Positions 1-10,653 of a stretch of 64,000 nt of DNA are shown here, in pieces. Each line of letters starts with the position of its first letter. Within the stretch, counting starts at the first letter, position 1. Origin of the DNA: Hawksworthiomyces lignivorus (lineage: Eukaryota; Ascomycota; Sordariomycetes; Ophiostomatales; Ophiostomataceae); assembly GCA_002917075.1 (NCBI GenBank), contig NTMA01000091.1, forward strand, positions 1-64,000, given 5' to 3'. Position numbers and translations under genes: made by a program. The notes below the pieces were generated by a model that had not been told where the DNA came from, ran no database searches, and saw only the letters and a list, made by a program, of their open reading frames with translations.

Positions 1-280
1 AAAAAAAAATTTAAGAAAGACCAAAAAAAAAAAAAAAAAAAAAAAAAAAAACACAAAACAGTAGATGAACTAAAGGGTATTCTCAATTGTAAGCTTTTTC
101 AGAGAGGTATATGAACAAAGAGACAGAAACAGAAAGAGATAGAATCTCAAAAGTGCTGCGGTGCACCAATGCCAATCTAGTCATCTGGACGGCCAGCCCT
201 TCGCCAGACGCAGCCCAGCGACTGCTACCTACAAAACCGCCCATCCTACTCCTCCTCTGCCGCCACTGCTGCTCTCTCTT
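1..280. other. 3' flank of dynein intermediate chain gene
   Basis: Non-coding DNA downstream of the minus-strand dynein gene. Bases 1-51 are almost pure A, that is a poly-T tract on the gene's sense strand. No other gene is visible. Confidence 0.5.
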
Positions 281-2547
281 TTACACGGGCGCCACGCCGT
301 TCATGCCGCCCGCCTCGAGCCGGTTGACGAGCTTCTTGACGCTGGTCCACTCCTCGCTGCGCAGGCTCTCCTTGCCGCCGAGGTCGGGCCCGACCTCGAA
401 GACGGTCAGGGTGCCGGCGATGCCGCCGGTGGCCAGGCGCTTGCCCTCGCTCTTGTCCCAGGCGACCTTGTTGAGGCTGTTGGCCAGCAGCGAGCGGCCG
501 TCCTTGCGCGGGCTCGGGCTGATGCGCGCCACGGGCTCCTCCGTCTCCACCGTAATGTCCCACAGCTCCAGCCAGCCGGCGCCGTCCACGAGGCTGAACA
601 CGCCCGGCTTGACCGGCGACCACGCCGCGTCGTAGACCACGTCCTCGCGCACAAAGTCCATGAGCGGCGTCGCCGTGCCCTCGAGCGCCGCCGCCGCAGC
701 GGCCGCGCCGCCGACGCTGCCGACACCCCCGATGCCGCCGATGCCGCCGATGCCTCCGACGCCGCCGAGGCCGCCCAGGCCGCCGGCGCTGCTCACAATG
801 GTGCTGGTGGCCGCCGGGGCGCGCACCTTCCACAGCTTGACGGACCAGTCCAGACTCGATGACAGCACCAGGTCGCCCAGGTCGACGGGCCCGCGGGCCG
901 GGTGGAAGTCGACAGAGAGCACGGGCGCTGCGTGGCCGCGGTAGCGCACGCGGGCGTCGACGCCGGCCTTGGCGCCAGCACGGTCGTATCGGTGGCACGG
1001 GTAGATGGTGCCCTCCTCGGAGCCCACGAGGAAAAACGTGGGGTCGGCGTGCGGGAAGGCCAGGCAGGTCGGCGCCAGGTCGTCGACCTTGCAGGGGGGG
1101 GGCACCGTCAGCGACAAGAACTCCTGGGGCTGCGCCAGCATGTTCTCGGCCCAGCCGCAGACCACGCCGTCGGTGCTGCAGCTGATGATGTTGTTGGCGT
1201 TCTGCGTGCCGACAATGTCCAGCGCGTAGACCGGGTGAGTATGGCCCGAGCCCGTCAGCGGCGTCTTCTGCACGGGTGCCGACCGCGCCCGCGTATCCCA
1301 CACGAGCACCTGCCCGCTGTAGGCGCCGCCGAAGATGAGGTTGGGGTTGAAGGGCGAGAAGCGGGCAGTCAGGATGTCGGACTGCGCGTGGAATACAAAC
1401 TCGGGGCGGTCGTGCAGGTTGAGGCTCCACACCTGCACGACGCCGTCGGGCTCGTGCGGTGCGGCCGGGTTCTTGGTGTAGGAGGCGAGGAGGAGGTCGG
1501 GGAATTTAGGCGAGAAGTCGATGGACGTGATCATGCGCTTCCGCGACCATTTCTCGTCGTAGAACTGCCGGATCTCCTTCACCTTCCGCCGGCCGCGTCC
1601 ACCTACATTCCCCTGCTCGTCCTCGTCCTCGTTGTCGTAGGACTGCAGCGTGTAGTCGGTCAAGATATCGTATTCCAGATCCAGCGCCTTTTCGATGACC
1701 TTGGTGGACTTCTCCAGGAAGTCGACGAACTCGGTCGAGGACGTGACCGCCTTCAGCTCCTCGTCGGTGAGCACGCGGGCTGGGTAATTTGTCGACATTA
1801 TTGGTCGAAGCGGCTCTTGCCCTGCGAGCTGCTCCTTTGCTGCCTGCAGCTCCTCTTCCACTTCCTTGCGGATGTTTTTCCGAAGCTCCTCTTCTCGTTC
1901 CCTCTCCCGCCGGCTCGGGCGCTTATTCGGTGTGGCTGGGGTGGGCTCCTCGCCATCGGAATCGTACACGGCACGTTGTTGTGTGGGAGGTGGGGGCAGC
2001 AGGTCATCGGTCGTCTGCACACCTTTGCTGTAGGAGAAGATTTCCTTGACGGGCGACGGCGGACACTCGTAGATGGTCGTGAGAGATACCGTAGTGAGAA
2101 CCTGGGGCTGGGATGGGCCGCTGCCGCTTGGCTGGTGTGAAGGCGCCGCGTATTCGGAAGTCTCGTTGCTGAGCTCGCCTGCGCTGAGAACACTATTTGG
2201 CCGGCTGCCCCGGGGACCTGGAGAACCGGCACCGCCTGTTGTTGAGCCGGGCCGGCTCTCGCCTACTAAACTGTTGATCAGGGACTCGATGTCACGACGG
2301 TTGTCAGCTCGGCCAGGCGTTGGAGAGATGAGCTGCTGACAGGTCAGTGCATATTCTGAAACAGGCTTGAGCAAAAGGTGTGTTCTGTCAAAGAGGCCGG
2401 TGAAGAGCAAGCTCCCAGAACAAAAGGACATACATCTGGACCAATGCTTTGCCTCTGTGCAGATGCTTGCGTGCGGAGCTCTCTCTGCCGCTTGAGCTCC
2501 GCTAGCTTTGCCTTCTTGGCCAGAATCTCATCGCGCCGCTGCTGCAT
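281..2547 (-). CDS. Cytoplasmic dynein 1 intermediate chain (WD40)
   Basis: Two exons, 2547-2434 and 2335-281, with a 98-bp GT-AG intron (donor GTATGT, branch CTGAC); 722 aa. The intermediate chain holds the dynein heavy chains together and links the motor to dynactin and light chains for minus-end microtubule transport of nuclei and vesicles. Residues 1-36 form the charged N-terminal helix (MQQRRDEILAKKAKLAELKR) expected to bind p150-Glued. A KGVQTTD segment near residue 143 resembles an LC8 light-chain site. The C-terminal half carries WD40 repeats (for example VLVWDTRAR, SVKLWKV, LELWDI). Oddity: a Gly/Ile/Val then Ala-rich tract (about residues 551-590) interrupts the propeller. The first exon would be lost if the start were taken inside the long second frame. 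The family assignment is firm; no symbol is given because fungal names differ (nudI in Aspergillus). Confidence 0.93.
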
Positions 2548-3493
2548 GATGGGGGTTGTGTTATTGAATTTTTGTTTCTGCCCGAATCTATGGCTTGCCC
2601 ATCGCCAGCTGGTCGTACAGATTGGCTAGCCACCTTCGAGACGTCAGGGGTTTGAGCAGAGCTAGGTCGCAGGGGACCTTCAAGAGAGGAGGAAGGTATT
2701 CGAATAAATTTCTGGAAAATGGAGACGGAGCTATGCAAGAAGCCTGCTATATGAGAATCAGATAAAGATGGCTGTTGTGGTAGTTGAGAGGCCGTACGGC
2801 ACGTTGTTTGTCTTCAGCGACTTTTTTGACTTGCCCCTGGCTATGCGCGTAGTTCGCGACACCGCTGGCTGTGGCTTTAATGTGCCTGCCGTATTTGCTG
2901 TATAATATAATATGGAACTTAGCGGTTTTTGGTGGAGCGGGAGAGTTCGAGCGGCGCGGACGCTAGCAGCATAATCACGTGAAACTACTTCCGTAATTAC
3001 ATAACACTAGCCGAAGTACTGTAATAAGAGGACAGCGAGACAGCGTATATTACGATACTAGTACGGAGTACTACCTGTAGTATACTTCGTACTCGTGCTC
3101 CCTTCAAAGGGAAAAAGGGTACCCACACCCCTGGCGTGACTATAGCGCTAAGGCGTAGGTGCAGCCCGCGAGAAATTCCGACTCTTGCGGCAGAACAGCG
3201 AGCTCCCTGGGCCGCTGGTGGTGCTAAAAAGAGATAAGTCAGCCAGCCTAACGTGAGAGAAATTTCCAACGCGCGATCCCGCGAGCCAGACAACCTAGGA
3301 AAGGCCAAGGGAAAGGGAAGAAAAAAAAAAAATAATAACCCAGGAAAATAAACCAATTGACCAAAGACAGCCACCCCATTGTTCATCCACCACCTCGCCC
3401 ATACTCTCTCTCAGCTCCGACCGCAATCTGCGAGGCATCGAAAAGGAGAAATTCGACTTTGTGTCCCTCGATTTCCTCCTCCATTCTGCAACC
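2548..3493. promoter_or_regulatory. Divergent promoter region, dynein IC / ATP synthase e
   Basis: A 946-bp intergenic stretch between head-to-head genes. It contains a GTACGGAGTAC palindrome at 3061-3071, one of several dispersed AGTACGGAG copies in the window, and a TATAATATAATAT stretch near 2900. The last 200 bases before 3494 are C/T-rich on the plus strand, as in other leaders here. No open reading frame looks real. Confidence 0.5.
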
Positions 3494-4066
3494 ATGTCCA
3501 GCGCAGGCGTCAACGTTAGTTGTCCCTTTTTTCCTTCCTTCCCGTCGGAGATCCAGGAAGCGCACGGCAAAGCTCCCACGGATTGCGAGCTTGCTCTAAT
3601 TCGCCGCCCGGAAGATGCGCACGGCACTCCTGGAGGAGGATTTCTGTCTGTCTGCGATGGAATTGGAAAAGCTTACCGTGTTTCTCTTTCTTCCAGGTTC
3701 TTCGGTACTCGGCCCTCGGCCTCGGTGTCTTCTACGGCTTCTACCACCAGCGGAAGATCACCTCAGCAGATAAGAAGGCCGCGATCAAGCGGGAGTACGA
3801 GCACAAGCAGAGCCTCATTGAGCAGGCGAAGGCGGAATACAGCAAGGCGAAGAACCCCCTGCCAGCTTCTGCTGCATCAAGCGGACGTGAGTGACATCAG
3901 GCGAGCGAGACGGATGGCCGGCCGGCCGGCCGGCCGGCCGGGCATGCGATGGAGACGCCGCGGGAGATGCTGACGCTGTTTTCTCTTTTTAGTGAACCAA
4001 GACCCGATGGACCCCAAATTCGACCTCGAAGCTTACTTCGAGGCATTGATGAAGGAGAAGCCATAG
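3494..4066 (+). CDS. Mitochondrial F1Fo ATP synthase subunit e (Atp21/Tim11)
   Basis: Three exons, 3494-3514, 3697-3886 and 3993-4066, giving 94 aa. The first exon encodes only MSSAGVN; the introns are 182 bp and 106 bp with donors GTTAGT and GTGAGT. Subunit e is a small inner-membrane protein needed for ATP synthase dimers and cristae shape; it is not catalytic. The N-terminal membrane helix reads VLRYSALGLGVFYGFY and carries the GxxxG motif (GVFYG) that packs against subunit g. It is followed by a basic, Lys/Glu/Ala-rich helix (AIKREYEHKQSLIEQAKAEY) and a short acidic tail. Length and motif order match the fungal family well. The second intron contains a (GGCC)6 tract. Confidence 0.93.
3916..3939. 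repeat. (GGCC)6 tandem repeat
   Basis: Six perfect GGCC units, fully self-complementary, inside intron 2 of the ATP synthase e gene. No protein consequence. Confidence 0.9.
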
Positions 4067-5731
4067 ACGGCGCATCCCTCGGTCGAGCGGACCCGGCGGG
4101 TCTGATGGCAAGACATGGGGAAGGTCACAGTAGAGATTGAGCATAATAAGAGAAGGACGAAGAGAGCGGGGAGAAGACAATTGGGCGATCTCGTGTTATT
4201 TCTACTTTGTTTTTGTCTTGTTTCCCCTTTTTTTTCTCGAATCGCTTTCCTTTGTTTCTACGGCGGTACAAAAAGAGAAAAAAAAAAAGACGCATTCTTG
4301 GCTTGGGTACTGGATTTTGGGATGACCGGAGGAACCGAGCCGGACGCATTCGACGAGACGAGAACCAAGAGGACTCCCAAGGCCTCGACCGCGGAGACTG
4401 CACCCGCCAGACGGTGCGGCGTCCCGCAGACGACTCGATGAACGAACGACAGGGGATCTCCAACATGACAACTAGCATCTGTATAGATTTCTTTCCTAGC
4501 CTCGATCTGCACTGTATATGTGTACAATACTAAATTTAGACGGAAGACCACAAATAACCCGTGCGTGCTGCCAGATGTGACCTAATTTTGCCAAGCATCT
4601 TTTCGCAAGGAGTTTGTCCCAGGCACGTCTGTCGAGAGGATGGCCCAGCTTGAACAAATGCTTGCTTCTCTCGCGAGTCTCATCACTTGGTAGAGATCAA
4701 GAAAAGCAAAAGGACATGGTCGTGGAATGCACCGTATGTGCTGCCATGCCAGTATATGCAGGAAGCAAGGCGTCCATATTCTCGTCATGCAAGTACGTAG
4801 CCTACCCCAATCTCCAAGCATAGGAATTGCTAGCAGCCCTCGCATGGCCCCAAGACGCTTAACCTCGGAATCTCCTGATACGTCTTGCGAAAGTGAGCAC
4901 ATTATGTCAGCATGAAGCTCTGGATTACAAGCTCTACGCCAATCACCAAGCAGAGAAACGGAAGCAATCAGGTGTTGAAGAAATGACAAGACGAGGAGCC
5001 TGATCAGCAAAGCACAGACAATAATCTCGCTGAAGTAGCGAAGTTGTCAGGATGAATAATACATATGTACGTATAAAATCAACGAATATTAGTGGGTAAG
5101 TGACAGGAACTCCCGTTTCCGCCCCCCCAAAGCCAGCAAGGCACTGAGATAGAGGGCAAAAAATATACTTGTCGCCTTACATGTCGCCTTTCAGCCTGGC
5201 CAACTAGTGACACTAACTAAAGGAGAAGGGCAAGAAAAAAGAAAGATCTTTCATAGCGCCATAGCGCGAGTTCAGGGCCGATTACCGCATCGATAGGCTG
5301 TTTCCACTTACAACGTGGGCTCAGCTAGTCGCCACTTTCGCTCTCTTCACAAGGAAATAAAGCCGCGAAAACCGTGTCACTTTCTTTATCCACCCAACCA
5401 GATAAAGTTATACAGATCAACGTGAGCGTCTTTCCTTTGGCCCTTGCTTTTTGGCATGTGGCTCTTTGTTCCTCATTTACTCTGCCTGTCTCCTGTTTTC
5501 TGCTCTCCCGTTTCTACCGTCATAACCCTTTCCAAAGTGTACACCGTACAAACTACATATCGACAGAGCCCCTCAGTGTTAATGAATGGGCCGAGCCGCT
5601 GTTTCGTCTCCCAGCAAGCTGGCAACGCCGTATAGTGGTTCTGTTGCTTCTCTTACTTTTTTTTTTGCTGCTGATCGGCGAGCCTACATCATCTTTTCCT
5701 TGGCGTCGACGCTGTTGAACGGACTGTTGGA
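4067..5731. other. Intergenic: 3' region of subunit e and leader of PP2C gene
   Basis: 1.7 kb without a gene I can support. A 142-codon open frame on the minus strand (4582-5010) has no recognisable domain and biased Cys/Trp content. The 5370-5731 part is C/T-rich and is probably the promoter and leader of the phosphatase gene. Confidence 0.4.
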
Positions 5732-6613
5732 ATGAGCAGTCTATCCCTATCATTTCGGGCTTCCTCCTTTACGCATCTACCGTCGCTCTCCTCTGCCTCA
5801 CGGACGTCTCGCAAGGCGGCCGCCGCTCTCCTGGAACAATGGGCCCTGTATCCATACAATTACTGCGACGGCTGTCACGGCCGCCGACACCGTAGCCGCC
5901 GCGGCAGCATCTATGGTGCATGCCAGCCCAGACGCTGTTTTTCTTCGTCGGCGGCGCGGCCGCAGCACGACGATGTCGGCTCGGGCGCCAGCTCGGCCTC
6001 TTCTTCTCTTCTCTTTGATGACGGCAGCAGCAGCGAGGACCACGACGGCCGCCCGATAAGGCAGTGCGGATCACCGCCGTCGCCGTCGCGCAAGCCGTTT
6101 CCCAAGATCCCGTTCCGGTTTGACACGGGGGTGGGCCTGTTTGCCAAGCGCACGCCGCGGCCTTTTCCGCCGCCGTTCCACTCGCCGCCGTCGGCGTCGT
6201 TCTCGGACGCGCTCAGCACGCACGACCGCAGCCGCGACCGGCGGGCGTTTGTAGACGGCGAGCTGATCGGCGGCTGCACCAACGGCGACGACGCCGTGTA
6301 CGCGAGCGAGCTGTTCATCGCGGCCAACGACGGCGTGGGCGCCTGGTCGATGCGGCCGCGGGGCCACGCGGGGCTGTGGGCCCGCCTGATTGTGCACTTT
6401 TGGGCCGACGCCGTGCGCGACGGCATGGCCGCCGGCCCGGCTACCGATCCGCAGCCCGTCCAGTACCTGCAGCGGGCCTACGAGCAGACCATCGAGGCGA
6501 CGCGCTCGCCCAACGACTGGCAGGGCACCACGACCGTCGCGGGCGCGCTGCTGACGTACCGAGAGCCGTCGTCGCCATCACCGCCGAACGGCGAGAGCCA
6601 GGCGGCGGCGGCA

Positions 6614-6657
<44 letters not shown>

Positions 6658-7247
6658 AAAAACAGCGGCAGAGCCGGTACTCTACGTCACCAACCTCGGC
6701 GACTCGCAGGTCATGGTGGTGCGGCCGGCCGAGGCCCGCATCGTCTTCCAGACCAAGGAGCAGTGGCACTGGTTCGACTGCCCGCGGCAGCTGGGCACCA
6801 ACAGCCCCGACACGCCGCGCGACAACGCCGTCGTCGACGTCGTGCCCATCCACGTCGGCGACGTCGTGCTCGCCATGTCCGACGGCGTCATCGACAACCT
6901 CTGGTCCCACGAGATCGCCGAGCTCGTCAGCAGGAGCGTCGCCACCTGGCAGGCCAAGGACAAGTCGCCCGCCGACCTGCAGCGCGGCATGATGACCTAC
7001 GTCGCCGAGGAGCTCGTCGAGGCCGCCCGCGTCATCGCCGTCGACCCCTTCGCCCAGAGCCCGTTCATGGAGCACGCCATCGAAGAGGGCCTGGCGAGCG
7101 AGGGAGGTAAGCCACAGATTCCTCCCCAATCTCTGTTTCTGCACATTGTCTTGAAGCAAGACGACCAGCAGCTAACCATACCCTGCAGGGAAGCTCGATG
7201 ACATCAGCGTCGTTGCCGCCGTATGTCGCCGAAATGACACTGCATGA
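5732..7247 (+). CDS. PP2C-type protein phosphatase, Ptc7/Azr1-like, probably mitochondrial
   Basis: Two exons, 5732-7106 and 7189-7247, with an 82-bp intron (GTAAGC...CTGCAG); 477 aa. PP2C enzymes are Mg/Mn-dependent Ser/Thr phosphatases; yeast Ptc7 acts in mitochondria on coenzyme Q biosynthesis. Visible motifs: metal-site segment AANDGVGAW (about residue 200), GTTTVAGALL, NLGDSQVMVVR, SDGVIDNLW (about 383) and the C-terminal DDISVVAAV encoded only by exon 2. The N-terminus is rich in Ser, Arg and Ala, consistent with a mitochondrial presequence (inference). A Thr run from an (ACG)13 microsatellite and a Gly/Ala/Ser-rich stretch sit between GTTTVAGALL and NLGDSQ, where family members are shorter. 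Without the second exon the last metal-binding Asp pair would be missing, which supports the splice model. The Ptc7 subgroup is likely; the substrate is unknown. Confidence 0.88.
6617..6655 (+). repeat. (ACG)13 coding microsatellite
   Basis: Thirteen ACG units plus a final ACA encode a run of about 14 threonines within the phosphatase domain of the PP2C gene. Confidence 0.9.
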
Positions 7248-7736
7248 GAGAAGTATACTGCATATAACAGCCATGCGAAGGGGAGTTTTGCAAGAGGAAA
7301 TTGGAGCTGCGATGGCTTTGTGGGACATGATTTTGGCGTAGAAAGGAAGCACTGGGCAAGAGCTTTTGGCGTTCTGTTAGGGTCCTCCTACGTTTGCAAG
7401 CATTTGTTTACATAACTCTGATTTTCTTAATCCATCCATTACTTTGCCTCCTCTCATACATGATCATAACATGAACTATAAAATATAGATGCACATTTTG
7501 TGCCGCGATGCTTTTCGTAAACTTGGCGTCATAATGCGTGCTATTCACAGCTCATAGCGGGTTTTCAACGAAAAGCGGGTCCACTGTAGTCCACTATCTT
7601 AGCGCCGATAAGAGGAAAAAATATATCTTATCGTAAAAAAAAAGTTAAATCGATCTCTTGAAAACTATCCAATACTTCGCCTCTACTACAAACCACCACC
7701 ACGCGCTGCAGCTGTTTCCTGCGCACAACAGACACA
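7248..7736. other. Intergenic between PP2C and UTP23 genes
   Basis: 489 bp holding the PP2C 3' flank and the UTP23 promoter; A/T-rich at 7600-7660. No gene seen. Confidence 0.45.
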
Positions 7737-8941
7737 ATGCGAGCCAAGCGGTCAAAACAATACAAGAAGCTCATCCAGCAATATCATTTGCACCATGGAT
7801 TTCGTGAGCCCTATCAGGTGCTGGGTATGTGCGAGACGGGAGGAAGAAAGACACGGACGAAGAGGCAGCTCTCCGACTACCTGACGTTTTGAAGACATTG
7901 GCAGCTAACTGATCGCCAGTCGACGCCGACCTCGTACGCGACGCGCAGCGCTTTACCATGGACCTGCAGGCTGGTCTGCAGCGGACACTACACGGGAACG
8001 TCAAGATCATGTAAGCGCACACCCTCTCGGAGAGCATCTGCGCGTTTCTACGTCTGCTCCTTGAGAAATTTGCTGACACTTTACCCCCTTTCCCCTTGCA
8101 CCAGGATCACCCAGTGCTGCATCCGCCACCTCTATGCGCACGCCAGCGAGCCGGGCGTCGACCGCGCTATCGACCTGGCTAAGACCTTTGAGCGACGCCG
8201 CTGCGGCCATCGGCCAGACGACTTTGCCGAGCCGCTGTCCACGTTGGAGTGTCTCAGCCACGTCGTGGACGAAAAGGGCCGCGGCGAGAACAAGCACCGC
8301 TACGTGGTGGCGAGCCAGGACCAGAACGTGCGGCGCTACATGCGAGGCGTATCCGGCGTGCCGCTGATCTACATTGTACGTGGCAGGAGAGAATGGGAAT
8401 CTATGCAAAGACGAGAAAAATGCATAGAAATGAGTACTAACGGATCTTTTTCCTGCAGGCCCGGAGTGTCATGATCATGGAACCGATGTCAGAAGTGACA
8501 GCCAAAGTGGGTGCGCAAGCAGAGCGGGCCAAGTTCCGCAGCGAACTGCGCAAGGTTGCGGGAGAGAAGCGGAAGCGGGAAGACGGTGACGAGGGCGAAG
8601 GGGGAAAAGAGGGCGAAGACGATGAAGGCAGCGATGATGGCAAGGACGAGGATGGCGAGGGTGAGAGCGACGACCAGGAGCGCGAATCCAGATCCAAACA
8701 GGAAGAAAAGAAGAAAAGAAAGAAGTATGGTCCCAAGGGGCCAAATCCACTCTCGATCAAGAAGAAGAAGAAGGGAGCCAGGCCGCCAGGAGGGGCCGGC
8801 ACAGCTTCAGGCTCTGGAACAGCCAAATCTAGATCAGCAGCAGACGACTCGGCGCCGAAGAAGAAGAGGATACGGAAGCATAAGGCAAAGACGGACGCGG
8901 AGGGCGGAAATGTTGCACTGCCAGAGGCGGCAGAGGCATGA
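7737..8941 (+). CDS. utp23: rRNA-processing protein Utp23 (Fcf1/PIN family)
   Basis: Four exons, 7737-7824, 7920-8010, 8105-8375 and 8459-8941, giving 310 aa; introns are 83-95 bp with GTATGT, GTAAGC and GTACGT donors. Utp23 belongs to the nucleolar SSU processome and is needed for early 18S rRNA processing and release of snR30; its PIN fold lacks nuclease activity in yeast. Family signs: the N-terminal MRAKRSKQYKKLIQQYHLHH helix, VLVDADLVRDAQ, ITQCCIRHLY, a Cys/His cluster (RRRCGH...LECLSHVV) matching the Utp23 zinc motif, HRYVVASQDQNVRRYMR and GVPLIYIARSVMIMEPMS. The last exon encodes a long acidic then Lys-rich tail typical of nucleolar proteins. The ATG at 7737 matches the conserved N-terminus exactly. 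Confidence 0.94.
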
Positions 8942-10653
8942 GTGAGAGCGGACAAGGCTGGGCACAACATAATTTTTTTTTTCTTTCTAAATTTTGCATA
9001 CATACTCAATTCATCAGCGTTTCGTTTACAATTATGAAGCTATGCTTTCAACCAACATTTTTTAGCGACTGCATTTATTTTTGCAACCAGCTCACTGGCG
9101 TGAGGCCTTCGTCTTATAGTCGTCATGTGTTGAAGCATGTGATCGAATGAAGCAATGTCATGGGATCGAGTCGCCTGAACTTTGGCCTCACTTAAATCCT
9201 CGTGTTCGAAACACTTTGTACTCATTTATCATATCCCAGCTTACTGGTATCGCTGCCGAACCCCCCCCCCCGAGCAAGGGCAAACCACTATTTCAGGCTC
9301 ATTCATTTGTTATCCAGTGCTCACGCACGCACGCACCACCATTCCCCGCCGGAAGCCAAGGTCAGCTTCCGCGGACCAGCCAGTGATCGCCATGCTGGAC
9401 GAATTGACCCAGGCGGGTATCGACAACAATGCTTTAGAAACAGCTCTCCTGTGGCGCCTAATAGGCAACCGTGGCAGGCAGGATACGTGTAGAAGCGCAG
9501 CTCCTTAAAAATCATCCTGACCGAAGGTGAAGAAGAGAGAGGTACAGATTATCGTTTGCTTTGCGAACAGTCCGTATGCGCACCTGAGCAGTGAGCGCTC
9601 GCAGTTGCTGACAGCTGCAGACCCACCAGAAGCGCCTGACAAACCACCTTTACACGGCGCTGTACGCTGTAATACTGGCACTGCCCTATGCTAACCTGCG
9701 GCTGATCTCCCCAGGAACAGTGCGCTAGAAGCCAACCGCGAGGGAAGGAACGCACAGGGAGGTCACAAGCGCGGGTCCTCCTGTTCCCCAAGTCCATCTT
9801 AGCCCCCATCTATTAAATTTTGGGACATCGCCAGCCAGTCGTTCCTTCGTTGACCGCAAGAAAATCTCCAAGGACTATCTCGAAACCGAGAAATCGCAAC
9901 CCACACCCTTTCGTACCGGGCACACACCCACCACTCGCACCTTCCCGTGTGCACCTTACAGCACGCGTCGTGCAACGCCGTCCTGTCAGTAAGACATTTG
10001 CTCTTTCCCTTTCTTCTTTTTCTTTCTTAATTCGATTGCCCCTGGGGTGATCTCATGAGTCTCAGCGACATTGTTGGTCAGCGGTTGCCCCGCGGGTCGT
10101 CCCTTAGAAATCGCCTGTCCAACGGTCCCTTGTTCCCGCCCATTTAGCTGTATTTTATTTTTTTTATTCCGTCTTTCTACGATTTTCCAACCGCCACACC
10201 CTCGTCTGATCTTGGGCCTCCCTGATACTTCCTGACTTAAACGTCCGCCTTCCCGGCTGCTCTCTTGTTCTGCCTCTTCTTCGAATATAATTCGGTGGAA
10301 GCCCTTCTGTCCTTCTAATCCAGGCACCAAACTTCAAATACTAAGAAGCGGGAGACTCCCCGCGAAAACCAGGCGACATACGTAGAGCCTTCCAACAGAC
10401 AACAACGCTATATACGACTGCGCTTCGATCGAGTTCTGTGTGTATGGGTCAACATTTCGACGGTTGTTGGCACCGCCTGGGTTGTTGCCATTCCTAGGCA
10501 GGAGGCGTCTTGCTGGCCGTCGGAAGACGAACTCAAGAGGCAACTCTCCCACCACCAGCGAGAGCTAGGCTTGTCTCTCCTTTTCAGGACGTCCAGCACA
10601 GAGACAGCAGCTCAGACACTACTTTCCCGTCTACCTGACGGCCCTCAGGCCAA
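8942..10653. other. Intergenic and long 5' leader of the Rad53-like kinase
   Basis: 1.7 kb without a supportable gene. It includes a C11 run near 9260. From about 9830 to 10640 the plus strand is C/T-rich, which I read as promoter and leader of the downstream kinase gene. Confidence 0.4.

Noticed and set aside
246..2140. Several long open frames opposite or overlapping the dynein gene (for example 394 codons at 246-1430 minus and 412 codons at 902-2140 plus)
   Set aside because: They are Arg/Ala/Gly-rich frames produced by high GC content; the dynein frame alone has recognisable domains.
4582..5010. 142-codon minus-strand open frame
   Set aside because: No domain, no splice pattern and no conserved motif; compatible with chance in intergenic DNA.
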